Source: Jatrophihabitans sp. (GTDB lineage: Bacteria > Actinomycetota > Actinomycetes > Mycobacteriales > Jatrophihabitantaceae). From it: 64,000 bases of DNA. Position 1 is the stretch's first letter. Each line of letters begins with the position of its first letter. The translations under genes were made by a program, and so were the position numbers. The notes beneath the pieces were generated by a model. The model did not search any database. It worked only from the letters and a program-made list of their open reading frames with translations, and was not told the DNA's origin. Positions 44,938-52,873 of the stretch are shown piece by piece. The stretch is from positions 1-64,000 of the forward strand of contig DASVQQ010000032.1 of NCBI GenBank assembly GCA_036389035.1. Reading direction: 5' to 3'.

Positions 44938-46225
44938 GCTCGATCACCAGCGGCCCGGCGGCGAGGTTGGCGGCGTCGCCGATGTCGAAGCCGCCCTCCA
45001 GCGCCTGCAGGGCCCGCTCGAACCGGGCCGGGTCATCGGTGTGCAGTTCCAGCAGCGGTTGACCTGCCCGCACCGGGTCACCGGGTTTGGCCAGCAGCAC
45101 CACGCCCGCACCGGCCGACACCGGGTCCTCCTTGCGAGCCCGGCCCGCGCCCAGCCGCCAAGCGGCGACCCCGACCGCGTAGGCGTCCAGCCGGGTGAGC
45201 ACCCCGGTGGCCGAGGCGCTCAGCACCTGCTTCTCGGCGGCCACCGGCAGCTCGGCGTCCGGGTCACCGCCCTGGGCGGTGATCATCGCCCGCCACACGT
45301 CCATCGCCCGGCCGTCGGCCAGCGCCTCGGCCGGATCCACGCCGGTGATGCCGGCGCCGGCGAGCATCTCCACCGCGAGCGCCACCGTCAGCTCCACCAC
45401 ATCCGCGGGCCCGCCCCCGGCCAGCACCTCGACGGACTCGGCCACCTCCAGCGCGTTTCCTGCCGTCCTGCCCAGCGGCGTGTTCATGTCGGTGAGCAGG
45501 GCCACGGTGTGGGTGCCGGCCGCGGCCCCCAGCGCCACCATCGTCTCGGCGAGGGCGCGGGCGTCCTGCCTGGTCTTCATGAACGCTCCGGTGCCGACCT
45601 TGACGTCGAGCACCAGCGCCGCGGACCCCTCGGCGATCTTCTTGCTCATGATCGAGCTGGCGATCAGTGGAATCGCCTCGACGGTGCCGGTGACGTCACG
45701 CAGCGCGTAGAGCTTCTTGTCCGCCGGGGCCAGCTCATCGCCGGCGGCGCAGATCACCGCGCCGACCGAGTCGAGCTGGGCCATGAACTCGGCATTGGAC
45801 AGCTTCGCCCGCCAGCCGGGGATGGATTCCAGCTTGTCCAGGGTGCCGCCGGTGTGCCCCAGGCCGCGTCCGGACAGTTGCGGCACCGCCGCTCCGAGTG
45901 AGGCCACCAGCGGCGCCAGCGGCAGGGTTATCTTGTCGCCGACACCGCCGGTCGAGTGCTTGTCGGTGGTCGGACGCCGCACCGCCGACAGGTCCAGCCG
46001 CTGGCCGGAGGCGATCATCGCCTGGGTCCAGCGGGCAAGCTCGTCTGCCGCCATGCCGTTGAGCAGGATCGCCATCGCCAGCGCCGCCATCTGCTCCTCG
46101 GCCACCACGCCCCGGGTGTAGGCGTCGATCACCCAGTCGATCTCGGCGTCCGGAATCCGGCCGTGGTCACGCTTGGCACGGATCACGCTGACGGCGTCGA
46201 AGGGTTCAGCGTGGCTGGCGGACAT
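44924..46225 (-). CDS. deoA: Thymidine phosphorylase
   Basis: 433 residues. DeoA splits thymidine with phosphate to thymine and deoxyribose-1-phosphate. The family signature region has RPTTDKHSTGGVGDKITLPL, SGRGLGHTGGTLDKLE, ALRDVTGTVEAIPLIASSIMSKK and VLDVKVGTGAFM. Usual length. In many actinomycetes deoA lies next to cdd and the BMP-type ABC transporter; here P450 and vapBC separate them. The acVLRF1 gene follows and overlaps. No DeoR-type regulator is seen. Confidence 0.96.
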   Translation of the reverse strand: MSASHAEPFDAVSVIRAKRDHGRIPDAEIDWVIDAYTRGVVAEEQMAALAMAILLNGMAADELARWTQAMIASGQRLDLSAVRRPTTDKHSTGGVGDKITLPLAPLVASLGAAVPQLSGRGLGHTGGTLDKLESIPGWRAKLSNAEFMAQLDSVGAVICAAGDELAPADKKLYALRDVTGTVEAIPLIASSIMSKKIAEGSAALVLDVKVGTGAFMKTRQDARALAETMVALGAAAGTHTVALLTDMNTPLGRTAGNALEVAESVEVLAGGGPADVVELTVALAVEMLAGAGITGVDPAEALADGRAMDVWRAMITAQGGDPDAELPVAAEKQVLSASATGVLTRLDAYAVGVAAWRLGAGRARKEDPVSAGAGVVLLAKPGDPVRAGQPLLELHTDDPARFERALQALEGGFDIGDAANLAAGPLVIERVTA

Positions 46226-46237
46226 GGCTGAAGCCTC

Positions 46238-46666
46238 TCATGCGAGCAGGCTGCGGGTCTTGAGCGCCGGGAACCTGCTGAAGTCGCGGTCCATGGTCAG
46301 CAGCGCGCGCACGCCGTGGTCCAGGCAGATCGCGGCGATCTTCGCGTCGTGCACCGCCGGCCCGGCAAGCCTCGGCAACACCAGCGAGGTCAGCTGCGCC
46401 AGGTGATGGTGACTTTCGGACAGCAGCCGGACGTTGGGCGCCGAGGTCCAGGCTTCAAGTTGTGCGATTGCTTGGGCCGGGGTGGAGGCCGGGGTGAATA
46501 CCCGAGGGTTGGTCACCACCGCGAAGAACTCATGGACGCAGGGCCAAGGGATGGCCCAAGTGCCAGCCGAGCTGACCAGGCCGGCCAGAGCAGCCTTGGC
46601 CTCGGCGTGAAATGGCGCGTCCCTCTTGTGGGCGTAGACCAGAATGTTGCTGTCAACCGCTATCAC
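46238..46666 (-). CDS. vapC: VapC-type PIN-domain toxin
   Basis: 142 residues. Acidic residues of the PIN active site are in IAVDSNILVYAHKRD (Asp4), HEFFAVVTNP (Glu near 45), VHDAKIAAICL (Asp near 105) and LLTMDRDFSRF (Asp near 124). These coordinate magnesium for RNA cleavage. Its ATG overlaps the antitoxin stop by 4 nt, as normal for vapBC. The target RNA is unknown; tRNA or 23S rRNA loops are the usual ones. Confidence 0.93.
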   Translation of the reverse strand: MIAVDSNILVYAHKRDAPFHAEAKAALAGLVSSAGTWAIPWPCVHEFFAVVTNPRVFTPASTPAQAIAQLEAWTSAPNVRLLSESHHHLAQLTSLVLPRLAGPAVHDAKIAAICLDHGVRALLTMDRDFSRFPALKTRSLLA

Positions 46667-46923
46667 TCGGGCCGCGCGAAGGCCGCCGGCACGGGGTAGA
46701 TCTCTTCGCGAAGTTGCTCCCAGGTGGCGTGCTGGAATTCAGCGGTGTAACCACCGGGCACGCTCATATCCGCGAGGTGGTAGCCCGGCGGGGACGCCTC
46801 TGCTTCGGCCAGCAGCTTGATCAGCGCCTGCTCGACCAGGCTCTTGGTGGTGGTGCCGCGCTGTTTGGCCAGCTCTTTGACCTCACGCCACAGCGGTTCG
46901 GAGATGTCGAGACTGGTCTTCAT
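46663..46923 (-). CDS. vapB: VapB-type antitoxin
   Basis: 86 residues. The N-terminal ribbon-helix-helix domain (MKTSLDISEPLWREVKELA, then TTTKSLVEQALIKLLAEAE) binds DNA as a dimer. The tail (HLADMSVPGGYTAEF, REEIYPVP) would thread through the VapC active site. The gene's start codon lies within a palindrome, with a second matched palindrome 22 bp away, the expected operator for autoregulation. A Shine-Dalgarno is not apparent; translation may begin close to the transcript 5' end. Confidence 0.9.
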   Translation of the reverse strand: MKTSLDISEPLWREVKELAKQRGTTTKSLVEQALIKLLAEAEASPPGYHLADMSVPGGYTAEFQHATWEQLREEIYPVPAAFARPE

Positions 46924-46959
46924 ACCGCTGACGGTATCACGGAATACCGCTAGCGGTAT
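46922..46959. promoter_or_regulatory. Double palindrome, likely VapB operator
   Basis: ATACCGCTGACGGTAT (46922-46937) and ATACCGCTAGCGGTAT (46944-46959) are 16-bp inverted repeats whose centres are 22 bp apart, two helical turns. The first overlaps the vapB ATG. The arrangement suits two RHH dimers of VapB on one DNA face. Confidence 0.85.
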
Positions 46960-46963
46960 CCGA

Positions 46964-48247
46964 TCAGCTCAGCAGGACCGGCAAGGACGTCACGCCCCGG
47001 ATCACGAACTCCGAACGCCGTAGCCTGCCCAGCCCATCGGTCGCCGGCCGCAGCGCGGGAAACCGCCGCAGCAGCGTGCGCAGCGAGGTCTGCAGCTCGA
47101 CCCGGGCCAGCGGTGCCCCCACGCAGAAATGGATGCCGGCCCCGAAGCCCAGATGCGGGTTGTCCGCCCGTCCGACGTCCAGCTGGTCGGGTTGGTCGAA
47201 GACCGCCGGATCCCGATTGGCCGAGCCGAGCAGGGCCGCAATCTTCTCACCGGCCCGAACCGTGACGTCGCCGATCGGGGTGTCGCTGATCGCGGTGCGT
47301 TCGAACAGCTGCAGCGGCGAGTCGAACCGGATCAGCTCCTCGACAGCCGACTCCACCAGCGACCGGCCGGCGGCCTCGGCGGCCAGCAACCGCTGCCACT
47401 GCTCAGGATTGCCGAACAGCGCCAGCACGCCGTTGCCGACCACATTCACGCTTGCCTCGTGCCCGGCGTTGAGCAGCAGCGTGCAGGTGGTGACCAGCTC
47501 GTCCTCAGTCAGCCGGCCGCCCGCCGAGTCGGTCTCGGCGATCAGCGAGCTGATCAGGTCGGCCGCTGGCCGGCGGCGGCGCCGGCCCACCAGCTCGCGC
47601 AGGTAGGCCACGAAATCGCTGGCCGCGGCCTCGGCGACGGCGCGCTGCGCCGGGCTGACCTGGTACTCGTACATCTTCACGATCGCGTTGGACCAGGGCC
47701 GCAGCAGGTGCCGGTCGGACTCGGGAATCCCGAGCAGCTCCGCGATCACCTGCACCGGCAGCGGCTCGGCGAAGCCGGCAATCAGGTCGACGCCCGGGCC
47801 GCCAGAGCCGGCCGAACGGCCAGAGCCGGCCGAGCCGCCAGAGACGCCCGGACCGCCCGGGTCGTGCTCGGCGAACTGGTCGGCAAGCTGGTCGGCAAGG
47901 CTCTCGGCCAGCGCCGCCACCCTCGGACGCAGCCGCTCGACGTGGCCCCGGGCGAAGGCCGCCGCCACCAGCCTGCGCAGCCGGGTGTGCACCGGCGGCT
48001 CGTTCTCGAGCATCGAGTGACGGTGGATCAGCTCGAAGCCCGGCATCGCCACCTCGGGCCAGCGGGGCGTCCAGATCCGGCCCAGGGTGCGGCTGCGCAG
48101 CACGGCATTCGCCTCCGCGTGCCCGAAGGCCAGCCACATCCCGGTCTCTTCGTGCCACTGCACGCTGGACTGGGCGCGCGCCGCGGCGAAGTGCGGGTAC
48201 GGATCGTCGATGACCTCGGCCGCGCCGAACGCCAGCCGGCTGATCAT
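46964..48247 (-). CDS. Cytochrome P450
   Basis: 427 residues. The heme ligand loop is FGAGIHFCVGAPLAR (Cys near residue 375); the I-helix has LLNAGHEASVNVV in place of AGxDT, with Glu where Asp is usual; the ExxR motif is in VEELIRFDSP. A Gly/Ser-rich insertion (GGPGVSGGSAGSGRSAGSGG) occurs at about residues 130-150, in the region before helix D. Substrate is unknown; no ferredoxin or pathway gene is near. It lies between cdd and the vapBC pair, breaking a nucleoside-salvage block. Confidence 0.93.
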   Translation of the reverse strand: MISRLAFGAAEVIDDPYPHFAAARAQSSVQWHEETGMWLAFGHAEANAVLRSRTLGRIWTPRWPEVAMPGFELIHRHSMLENEPPVHTRLRRLVAAAFARGHVERLRPRVAALAESLADQLADQFAEHDPGGPGVSGGSAGSGRSAGSGGPGVDLIAGFAEPLPVQVIAELLGIPESDRHLLRPWSNAIVKMYEYQVSPAQRAVAEAAASDFVAYLRELVGRRRRRPAADLISSLIAETDSAGGRLTEDELVTTCTLLLNAGHEASVNVVGNGVLALFGNPEQWQRLLAAEAAGRSLVESAVEELIRFDSPLQLFERTAISDTPIGDVTVRAGEKIAALLGSANRDPAVFDQPDQLDVGRADNPHLGFGAGIHFCVGAPLARVELQTSLRTLLRRFPALRPATDGLGRLRRSEFVIRGVTSLPVLLS

Positions 48248-48281
48248 CGGATGCCGGTCATCGCCAGGCTGGCCGTGGCGA

Positions 48282-48740
48282 TCAAGCCTGTTCCGGTTCG
48301 GCGCTCGCCGCCTTGTTCGCCATGGCAGCCAGGTCGTTCGGGCCGAAGGCGTTCGGCAGCAGGCCGGCCACCGTGATCGGCCCGCCGTCGGCCGCGACCA
48401 GCATCTCGGGGCCGCCGTGCTCGAACAGCAACTGCCGGCACCGCCCGCACGGCATCAGCAGGGCGCCCTCGCCGTCGACGCACACCATCGCGACCAGCCG
48501 GCCACCGCCGGTGGCGCTCAGCGCCGACACCAGGCCGCACTCGGCGCACAGGCCCACCCCGTAGGAGGCGTTCTCGACATTGCAGCCGGTCACCAGCCGG
48601 CCGTCGTCGACCAGGGCCGCGACGCCCACCGGAAACTTCGAGTACGGCGCGTAGGCCCGGCCCATCACCGCCACCGCCTCCCGGTGCAGCAGTTCCCAGT
48701 CGATGTGCGGCAGCCCCGCGCCGGCCTGCGGTGAGGTCAT
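48282..48740 (-). CDS. cdd: Cytidine deaminase
   Basis: 152 residues. The zinc site is LCAEC (Cys and catalytic Glu) and PCGRCRQLLFEHG; NVENASYGVGL upstream and YAPYSKFPVGVAAL near the N-terminus complete the homotetrameric Cdd pattern. It converts cytidine and deoxycytidine to uridine and deoxyuridine. The start overlaps the stop of the permease gene by 4 nt, so the enzyme is made with the transporter that supplies its substrate. Confidence 0.95.
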   Translation of the reverse strand: MTSPQAGAGLPHIDWELLHREAVAVMGRAYAPYSKFPVGVAALVDDGRLVTGCNVENASYGVGLCAECGLVSALSATGGGRLVAMVCVDGEGALLMPCGRCRQLLFEHGGPEMLVAADGGPITVAGLLPNAFGPNDLAAMANKAASAEPEQA

Positions 48741-49987
48741 GTCTCTTCTCCCCTGCGATAGACCTTCCCGTCGGCCTTGGGCATGCGCAGCCGTTGGGAG
48801 GCCAGCGCCAGCACCAGGATGGTCACCACGTACGGGGTGGTGCCGACCAGCTCCTCAGGCACCTGATCGGTGTCGAAGTACCACAACACCGCCAGCACGG
48901 CGATCACCACGGCGATCGCCGCGATGACCCGCTGGCCGCTGCGCCACTGCCAGATCGCCACCAGCACCAGCGCGATCGCCATCAACAGCAGCAGCGGGTG
49001 CACCGCCGCGGAGCTGCGCAACTGGATCGCGTCGGTGTAGCCGAACAGGCCGGCGCCACCGGCCAGCGCGCCGGGCCGCCAGTTGCCGAAGATAAGGGCA
49101 GCCAGGCCGATGAAGCCGCGGCCGCCGGTCTGGCCGTCGCGGAACTGGTGGGCCGAGATGGCCAGCGCCGCCCCGCCGAGACCCGACAGCGCGCCGGAGA
49201 CGATCACCGCGATGTACTTGTACTTGTAGACGTTGACGCCGAGGGACTCCGCCGCGTACGGCGCCTCGCCGCACGAGCGCAGCCGCAGCCCGAACGCGGT
49301 CCGCCACAGGATCCAGGCCGAGGCGATGACCACCAGCACCGCCAGCACGGTGACCAGCGAGAGCCGGGTGACCAGCCCGCCCAGCACGCCGGCCAGGTCA
49401 GAGACCGCGAACCAGTGCTTGTCCTCGACGGTGCGCAGCCAGTCCGAGAAGGGCAGTGTGACCGACGGGGCGTCGCCGATCGGCGGCGACTGCTTCTGCC
49501 CCCCGCCCGGGTAGTTGGCGAAGGTCACCTTGGTCAGGTACAGCGTCAGCCCCGGGGCGATGATGTTGATCGCGACGCCGGAGATGATGTGGTCGACGCC
49601 GAAGGTGACGGTGGCGATCGCGTGCACCAGGCCGCCGGCCGCGCCGAGCAGGGTGCCGAACGCCAGCCCGGCCCAGACGCCGTGGTTCCAGCCGAGGTAG
49701 GCGCAGCCCCAGGTGCCCAGGATCATCATGCCTTCCAGGCCGATGTTCACCACGCCGGCCCGTTCGGCCCACAGCCCGCCGAGGCCCGCCAACCCGATCG
49801 GCACCGCGGCCGACAGGCCGGCCGCGATCGTGCCGCTGCTGGTCAGGTCATTGCCGCCGGTGAAGGTGCGGACCGCGGCCAGCACCAGGAACATGCCCAG
49901 CGCGAGGGCGATCAGCAGCGCGGGCGACATCCGGGAGCCGGGTCGCCGGATGTCCGGACGGGCGGCGATCGCGGTCGCGGCGCTCAT
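48737..49987 (-). CDS. Nucleoside ABC transporter permease (second membrane subunit)
   Basis: 416 residues with ten or so helices of the BPD_transp_2 type. Typical sequences include GLSAAVPIGLAGLGGLWAER, GVVNIGLEGMMILGTWGCAY, RSCGEAPYAAESLGVNVYKYK and ALSGLGGAALAISA. It pairs with the upstream permease to form the channel of a BMP-type (YufP/YufQ-like) nucleoside importer. An N-terminal basic extension (AARPDIRRPGSR) is seen. It overlaps both neighbours by 4 nt. Confidence 0.93.
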   Translation of the reverse strand: MSAATAIAARPDIRRPGSRMSPALLIALALGMFLVLAAVRTFTGGNDLTSSGTIAAGLSAAVPIGLAGLGGLWAERAGVVNIGLEGMMILGTWGCAYLGWNHGVWAGLAFGTLLGAAGGLVHAIATVTFGVDHIISGVAINIIAPGLTLYLTKVTFANYPGGGQKQSPPIGDAPSVTLPFSDWLRTVEDKHWFAVSDLAGVLGGLVTRLSLVTVLAVLVVIASAWILWRTAFGLRLRSCGEAPYAAESLGVNVYKYKYIAVIVSGALSGLGGAALAISAHQFRDGQTGGRGFIGLAALIFGNWRPGALAGGAGLFGYTDAIQLRSSAAVHPLLLLMAIALVLVAIWQWRSGQRVIAAIAVVIAVLAVLWYFDTDQVPEELVGTTPYVVTILVLALASQRLRMPKADGKVYRRGEET

Positions 49988-51156
49988 GCCGACACCGCCT
50001 GGGCAGCCGGGGCGGGCGGACCGGTCGGATCGGGCGGACCTGCCGCCAGCTGCGCGGCCACGTCCTTCTGTTGCAGCACCAGGCGATAGCGGCGCACCAG
50101 CTCGTAGGCGATGACCACCGCCAGCAGGATCATTCCCTGCATGATCGCGGCGATCTCACGTGGCACCCCGATGAAGTCCAGCTGGTTGGCCGACTTGCCG
50201 AGGAAGGACCACAGCACCGCGGCCATAGCCATGCCGATCGGCGAATTTCGTCCCAGCAGCGCGATGGCGATGCCGGCGAAGCCGAGTCCGGACTGCGAGG
50301 TCTGGCTGAAGCTGTGCGTCGAGCCAAGCAGTTCGGGCAGCCCCACCAGCCCCGCGACGCCGCCGGACATCAGCATCGCCACCAGCGTCATCCGCTTGAC
50401 GTTGACCCCGCTGGCGATCGCGGCCTGCTCGTTCAGGCCGGTGGCCTTGATCCGGAAGCCGAACCGGGTGCGGGTGACGATGAACCAGTACGCCACCCCG
50501 ACCGCGATCGCGACGAAGAGAAAGCCGAAGATCTTGGCCTGGGTGCCGGAGTAGCTCAGCCCGGGCACCTGGCCGGACGGGCCGATCGGCGTGGTCTGGA
50601 TGTTGTTGCCGCTGGCCCGGCCGAGCTTGTGCAGCAGGTAGGAGGCCAGCCCCACCGCGATCGCGTTCAGCATGATCGTCGAGATCACCTCGCTGACCCC
50701 GCGGAACACCCGGAGCACCCCGGCGATGCCGGCCCAGGCGGCGCCGACGAGCATCGCGACCAGCACCTCGGCCACCAGATGGAACGGGCCGCCGCCGGTG
50801 ATCTGGCCGCCGACGTAGGCCGCTCCCAGCGCGGCGAGGCTGTACTGGCCCTCGACCCCGATGTTGAACAGGTTCATCCGGAACCCGATCGAGACCGCCA
50901 CCGCCGAGAGGTAATAGACCATCGCCTGGTTGACCATGTCGACGAACTGGGTGGGCCGGCCGGCCTGCCTGATCATGGTTTCGAACACCGTGAACGGGCT
51001 GTTATCGCCCAGGATCAGGATCACCGAGCTGGCCAGCACCGCGAACAGGACCGCGCCGACCGGCGCGGCCAGGCCGAGCAGCACCGAGCGCAGCGGGTAG
51101 CGCTGCTGGAGCCGGCCGAGCAGGCCGGTCGGGGCGGACACGGGCGCGGCGCTCAT
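49984..51156 (-). CDS. Nucleoside ABC transporter permease (first membrane subunit)
   Basis: 390 residues, BPD_transp_2 superfamily. Landmarks are YYLSAVAVSIGFRMNLFNIGVEGQY, RTRFGFRIKATGLNEQAAIASG (the EAA-like loop) and GLGFAGIAIALLGRNSP. The C-terminal 30 residues are Pro/Ala-rich. With the neighbouring permease it forms the heterodimeric membrane part of the importer. Overlaps of 4 nt on both sides place it firmly in the operon. Confidence 0.93.
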   Translation of the reverse strand: MSAAPVSAPTGLLGRLQQRYPLRSVLLGLAAPVGAVLFAVLASSVILILGDNSPFTVFETMIRQAGRPTQFVDMVNQAMVYYLSAVAVSIGFRMNLFNIGVEGQYSLAALGAAYVGGQITGGGPFHLVAEVLVAMLVGAAWAGIAGVLRVFRGVSEVISTIMLNAIAVGLASYLLHKLGRASGNNIQTTPIGPSGQVPGLSYSGTQAKIFGFLFVAIAVGVAYWFIVTRTRFGFRIKATGLNEQAAIASGVNVKRMTLVAMLMSGGVAGLVGLPELLGSTHSFSQTSQSGLGFAGIAIALLGRNSPIGMAMAAVLWSFLGKSANQLDFIGVPREIAAIMQGMILLAVVIAYELVRRYRLVLQQKDVAAQLAAGPPDPTGPPAPAAQAVSA

Positions 51157-52721
51157 GCCGCGCCGACCGCGTTGCCGGCTCCGGTCATCGCCGCGCCGAG
51201 GTCCTCGGCGGTGACGGTCGCGGGGTCGGCTGTCGCTACGAACGCGCCGCGCAGGATCACTTGGATCGAGTCGGACATGCCGATCAGCTCCTCCAGGTCT
51301 GCCGAGATGAGCAGGACGGCCAGCCCCGCCGCCCGGGCGCGGCGGACATGCTCCCAGATCGCGGCCTGCGCGCCCACGTCCACGCCGCGGGTCGGCTGGG
51401 AGGCGATCAGCAGCACCGGGTCCCCGGACAGCTCGCGGCCCACGATCAGCTTCTGCTGGTTGCCGCCCGACAGCGCCAAGGCCAGCACGTCGATGCCGGG
51501 CGTCCGGACGTCGAAGTCCGCCACGATCCGCTCGGTGTCCCGGCGGGCTCCGATCCGGTTGATCAGCGGGCCCTTGATATTGGGTGGTGTGTCGGAGTGG
51601 CCCAGCACCCGGTTCTCCCAGAGCGTCGCCTCGAGCAGCAGCCCCTGCCGGTGCCGGTCTTCGGGGATGTAGGAGATGCCGGCCACCCGGCGCGACCGGG
51701 TCGAGGCGGCGGTGATGTCGCGGTCCTTGAGCAGGACGGTTCCGGTGCTGATCGGTCGGATCCCCATCAGCGCTTCCACCAGCTCGCTCTGGCCGTTGCC
51801 TTCGACGCCGGCTATCCCGTAGATCTCACCGGCGTGGATGTCGAAGGAGATGTCATCGAGCACCTTGCGCCCGCCGTCGTCGGTCACCGTGAGGCCCCTG
51901 ACCGAGAGCACCGTCTGCTCCGAGACGGTGTCCGAGCGGGTCTCCGGGCTGGGCAGCTCCGAGCCGACCATCATCTCGGCCAGCTGCCGGGTGGTGATCG
52001 AGCGCGGGTTGGCGGTGCCCACCGTGCGGCCCCGGCGGATCACGGTGATGTCGTCGGCGACCTGGATCACCTCGTCCAGCTTGTGCGAGATGAACAGGAT
52101 CGTCAGTCCCTCGCTCTTGAGCTCGCGCAGGTTCTGGAAGAGCTCCTCGACCTCGTGCGGCACCAACACCGCGGTCGGCTCGTCCAGGATCAGCAGCCGG
52201 GCGCCGCGGTAGAGCACCTTGGCGATCTCGACGCGCTGGCGGTCACCGACTCCGAGGTGCTCCACCAACACGTCGGGGTTCAGGCCCAGACCGTAGGTCC
52301 GGCTCAGCTCGGTGATCCGGCGGCGGGCGGCCCCGAAGTTCAGCGCGCCGCGGGCGGTCGGCTCGCTGCCCAGCACGATGTTCTCCAGGACGGTGAAGTT
52401 GTCGGCGAGCATGAAGTGCTGGTGCACCATGCCGATGCCGGCGGCGATCGCGTCCGAGGGCGATGAGAAGGCCACCGGCTTGCCGGCGATCCGGATCTCG
52501 CCCTCGTCCGGGCGCTGCATGCCGTAGAGCATCTTCATCAGGGTGGACTTGCCGGCGCCGTTCTCACCCACGATCGCGTGCACCGTGCCACGCCGCACCG
52601 CGATGTTGACATCGGAGTTGGCGATCACGCCCGGGAACCTCTTGGTGATGCCCACCACCTCGATGGCCAGGTCGGACTGGGCCGGCGGGTCGGCGGTCAC
52701 CGGCTGGACGGGCTCGGGCAT
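51153..52721 (-). CDS. Nucleoside ABC transporter ATP-binding protein (two ATPase domains)
   Basis: 522 residues in two ABC domains. The first has Walker A GENGAGKSTL, Walker B LLILDEPTAVL and a signature degenerate to LGVGDRQRVEI. The second has a weaker P-loop (GVEGNGQSEL), signature LSGGNQQK and LLIASQPTRGVD in place of DEPT, normal for this sugar/nucleoside importer class. It energises uptake. A 19-bp perfect hairpin separates it from the upstream lipoprotein gene. Confidence 0.95.
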   Translation of the reverse strand: MPEPVQPVTADPPAQSDLAIEVVGITKRFPGVIANSDVNIAVRRGTVHAIVGENGAGKSTLMKMLYGMQRPDEGEIRIAGKPVAFSSPSDAIAAGIGMVHQHFMLADNFTVLENIVLGSEPTARGALNFGAARRRITELSRTYGLGLNPDVLVEHLGVGDRQRVEIAKVLYRGARLLILDEPTAVLVPHEVEELFQNLRELKSEGLTILFISHKLDEVIQVADDITVIRRGRTVGTANPRSITTRQLAEMMVGSELPSPETRSDTVSEQTVLSVRGLTVTDDGGRKVLDDISFDIHAGEIYGIAGVEGNGQSELVEALMGIRPISTGTVLLKDRDITAASTRSRRVAGISYIPEDRHRQGLLLEATLWENRVLGHSDTPPNIKGPLINRIGARRDTERIVADFDVRTPGIDVLALALSGGNQQKLIVGRELSGDPVLLIASQPTRGVDVGAQAAIWEHVRRARAAGLAVLLISADLEELIGMSDSIQVILRGAFVATADPATVTAEDLGAAMTGAGNAVGAA

Positions 52722-52770
52722 CGCTACCTCCTGCGCTGGGCCGCCACGGACGAGGGATTCACAGCTGACG

Positions 52771-52816
52771 TCGACGGGCCCGAGGTGACGCTAGCGAGTC
52801 ACCTCGGGCCCGTCGA
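52771..52816 (-). terminator. 19-bp perfect hairpin between the lipoprotein and ATPase genes
   Basis: The arms at 52771-52789 and 52798-52816 are fully complementary with an 8-nt loop (gctagcga). It lies inside the nucleoside operon. No U-run follows on the minus strand. It would protect or partly stop the upstream transcript so that the binding lipoprotein is made in excess over the membrane complex. Confidence 0.75.
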
Positions 52817-52873
52817 CAACCGCGGGTCTGAGCGCCTGATAAACCGGCACAAACCCGGGTGTGGGTCTGTTAC

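Noticed and set aside
48731..51672. Long plus-strand frames opposite the permease and ATPase genes
   Set aside because: Gln/Arg/Asp-rich translations lacking domains; the minus-strand genes have complete family motifs and overlapping operon junctions.
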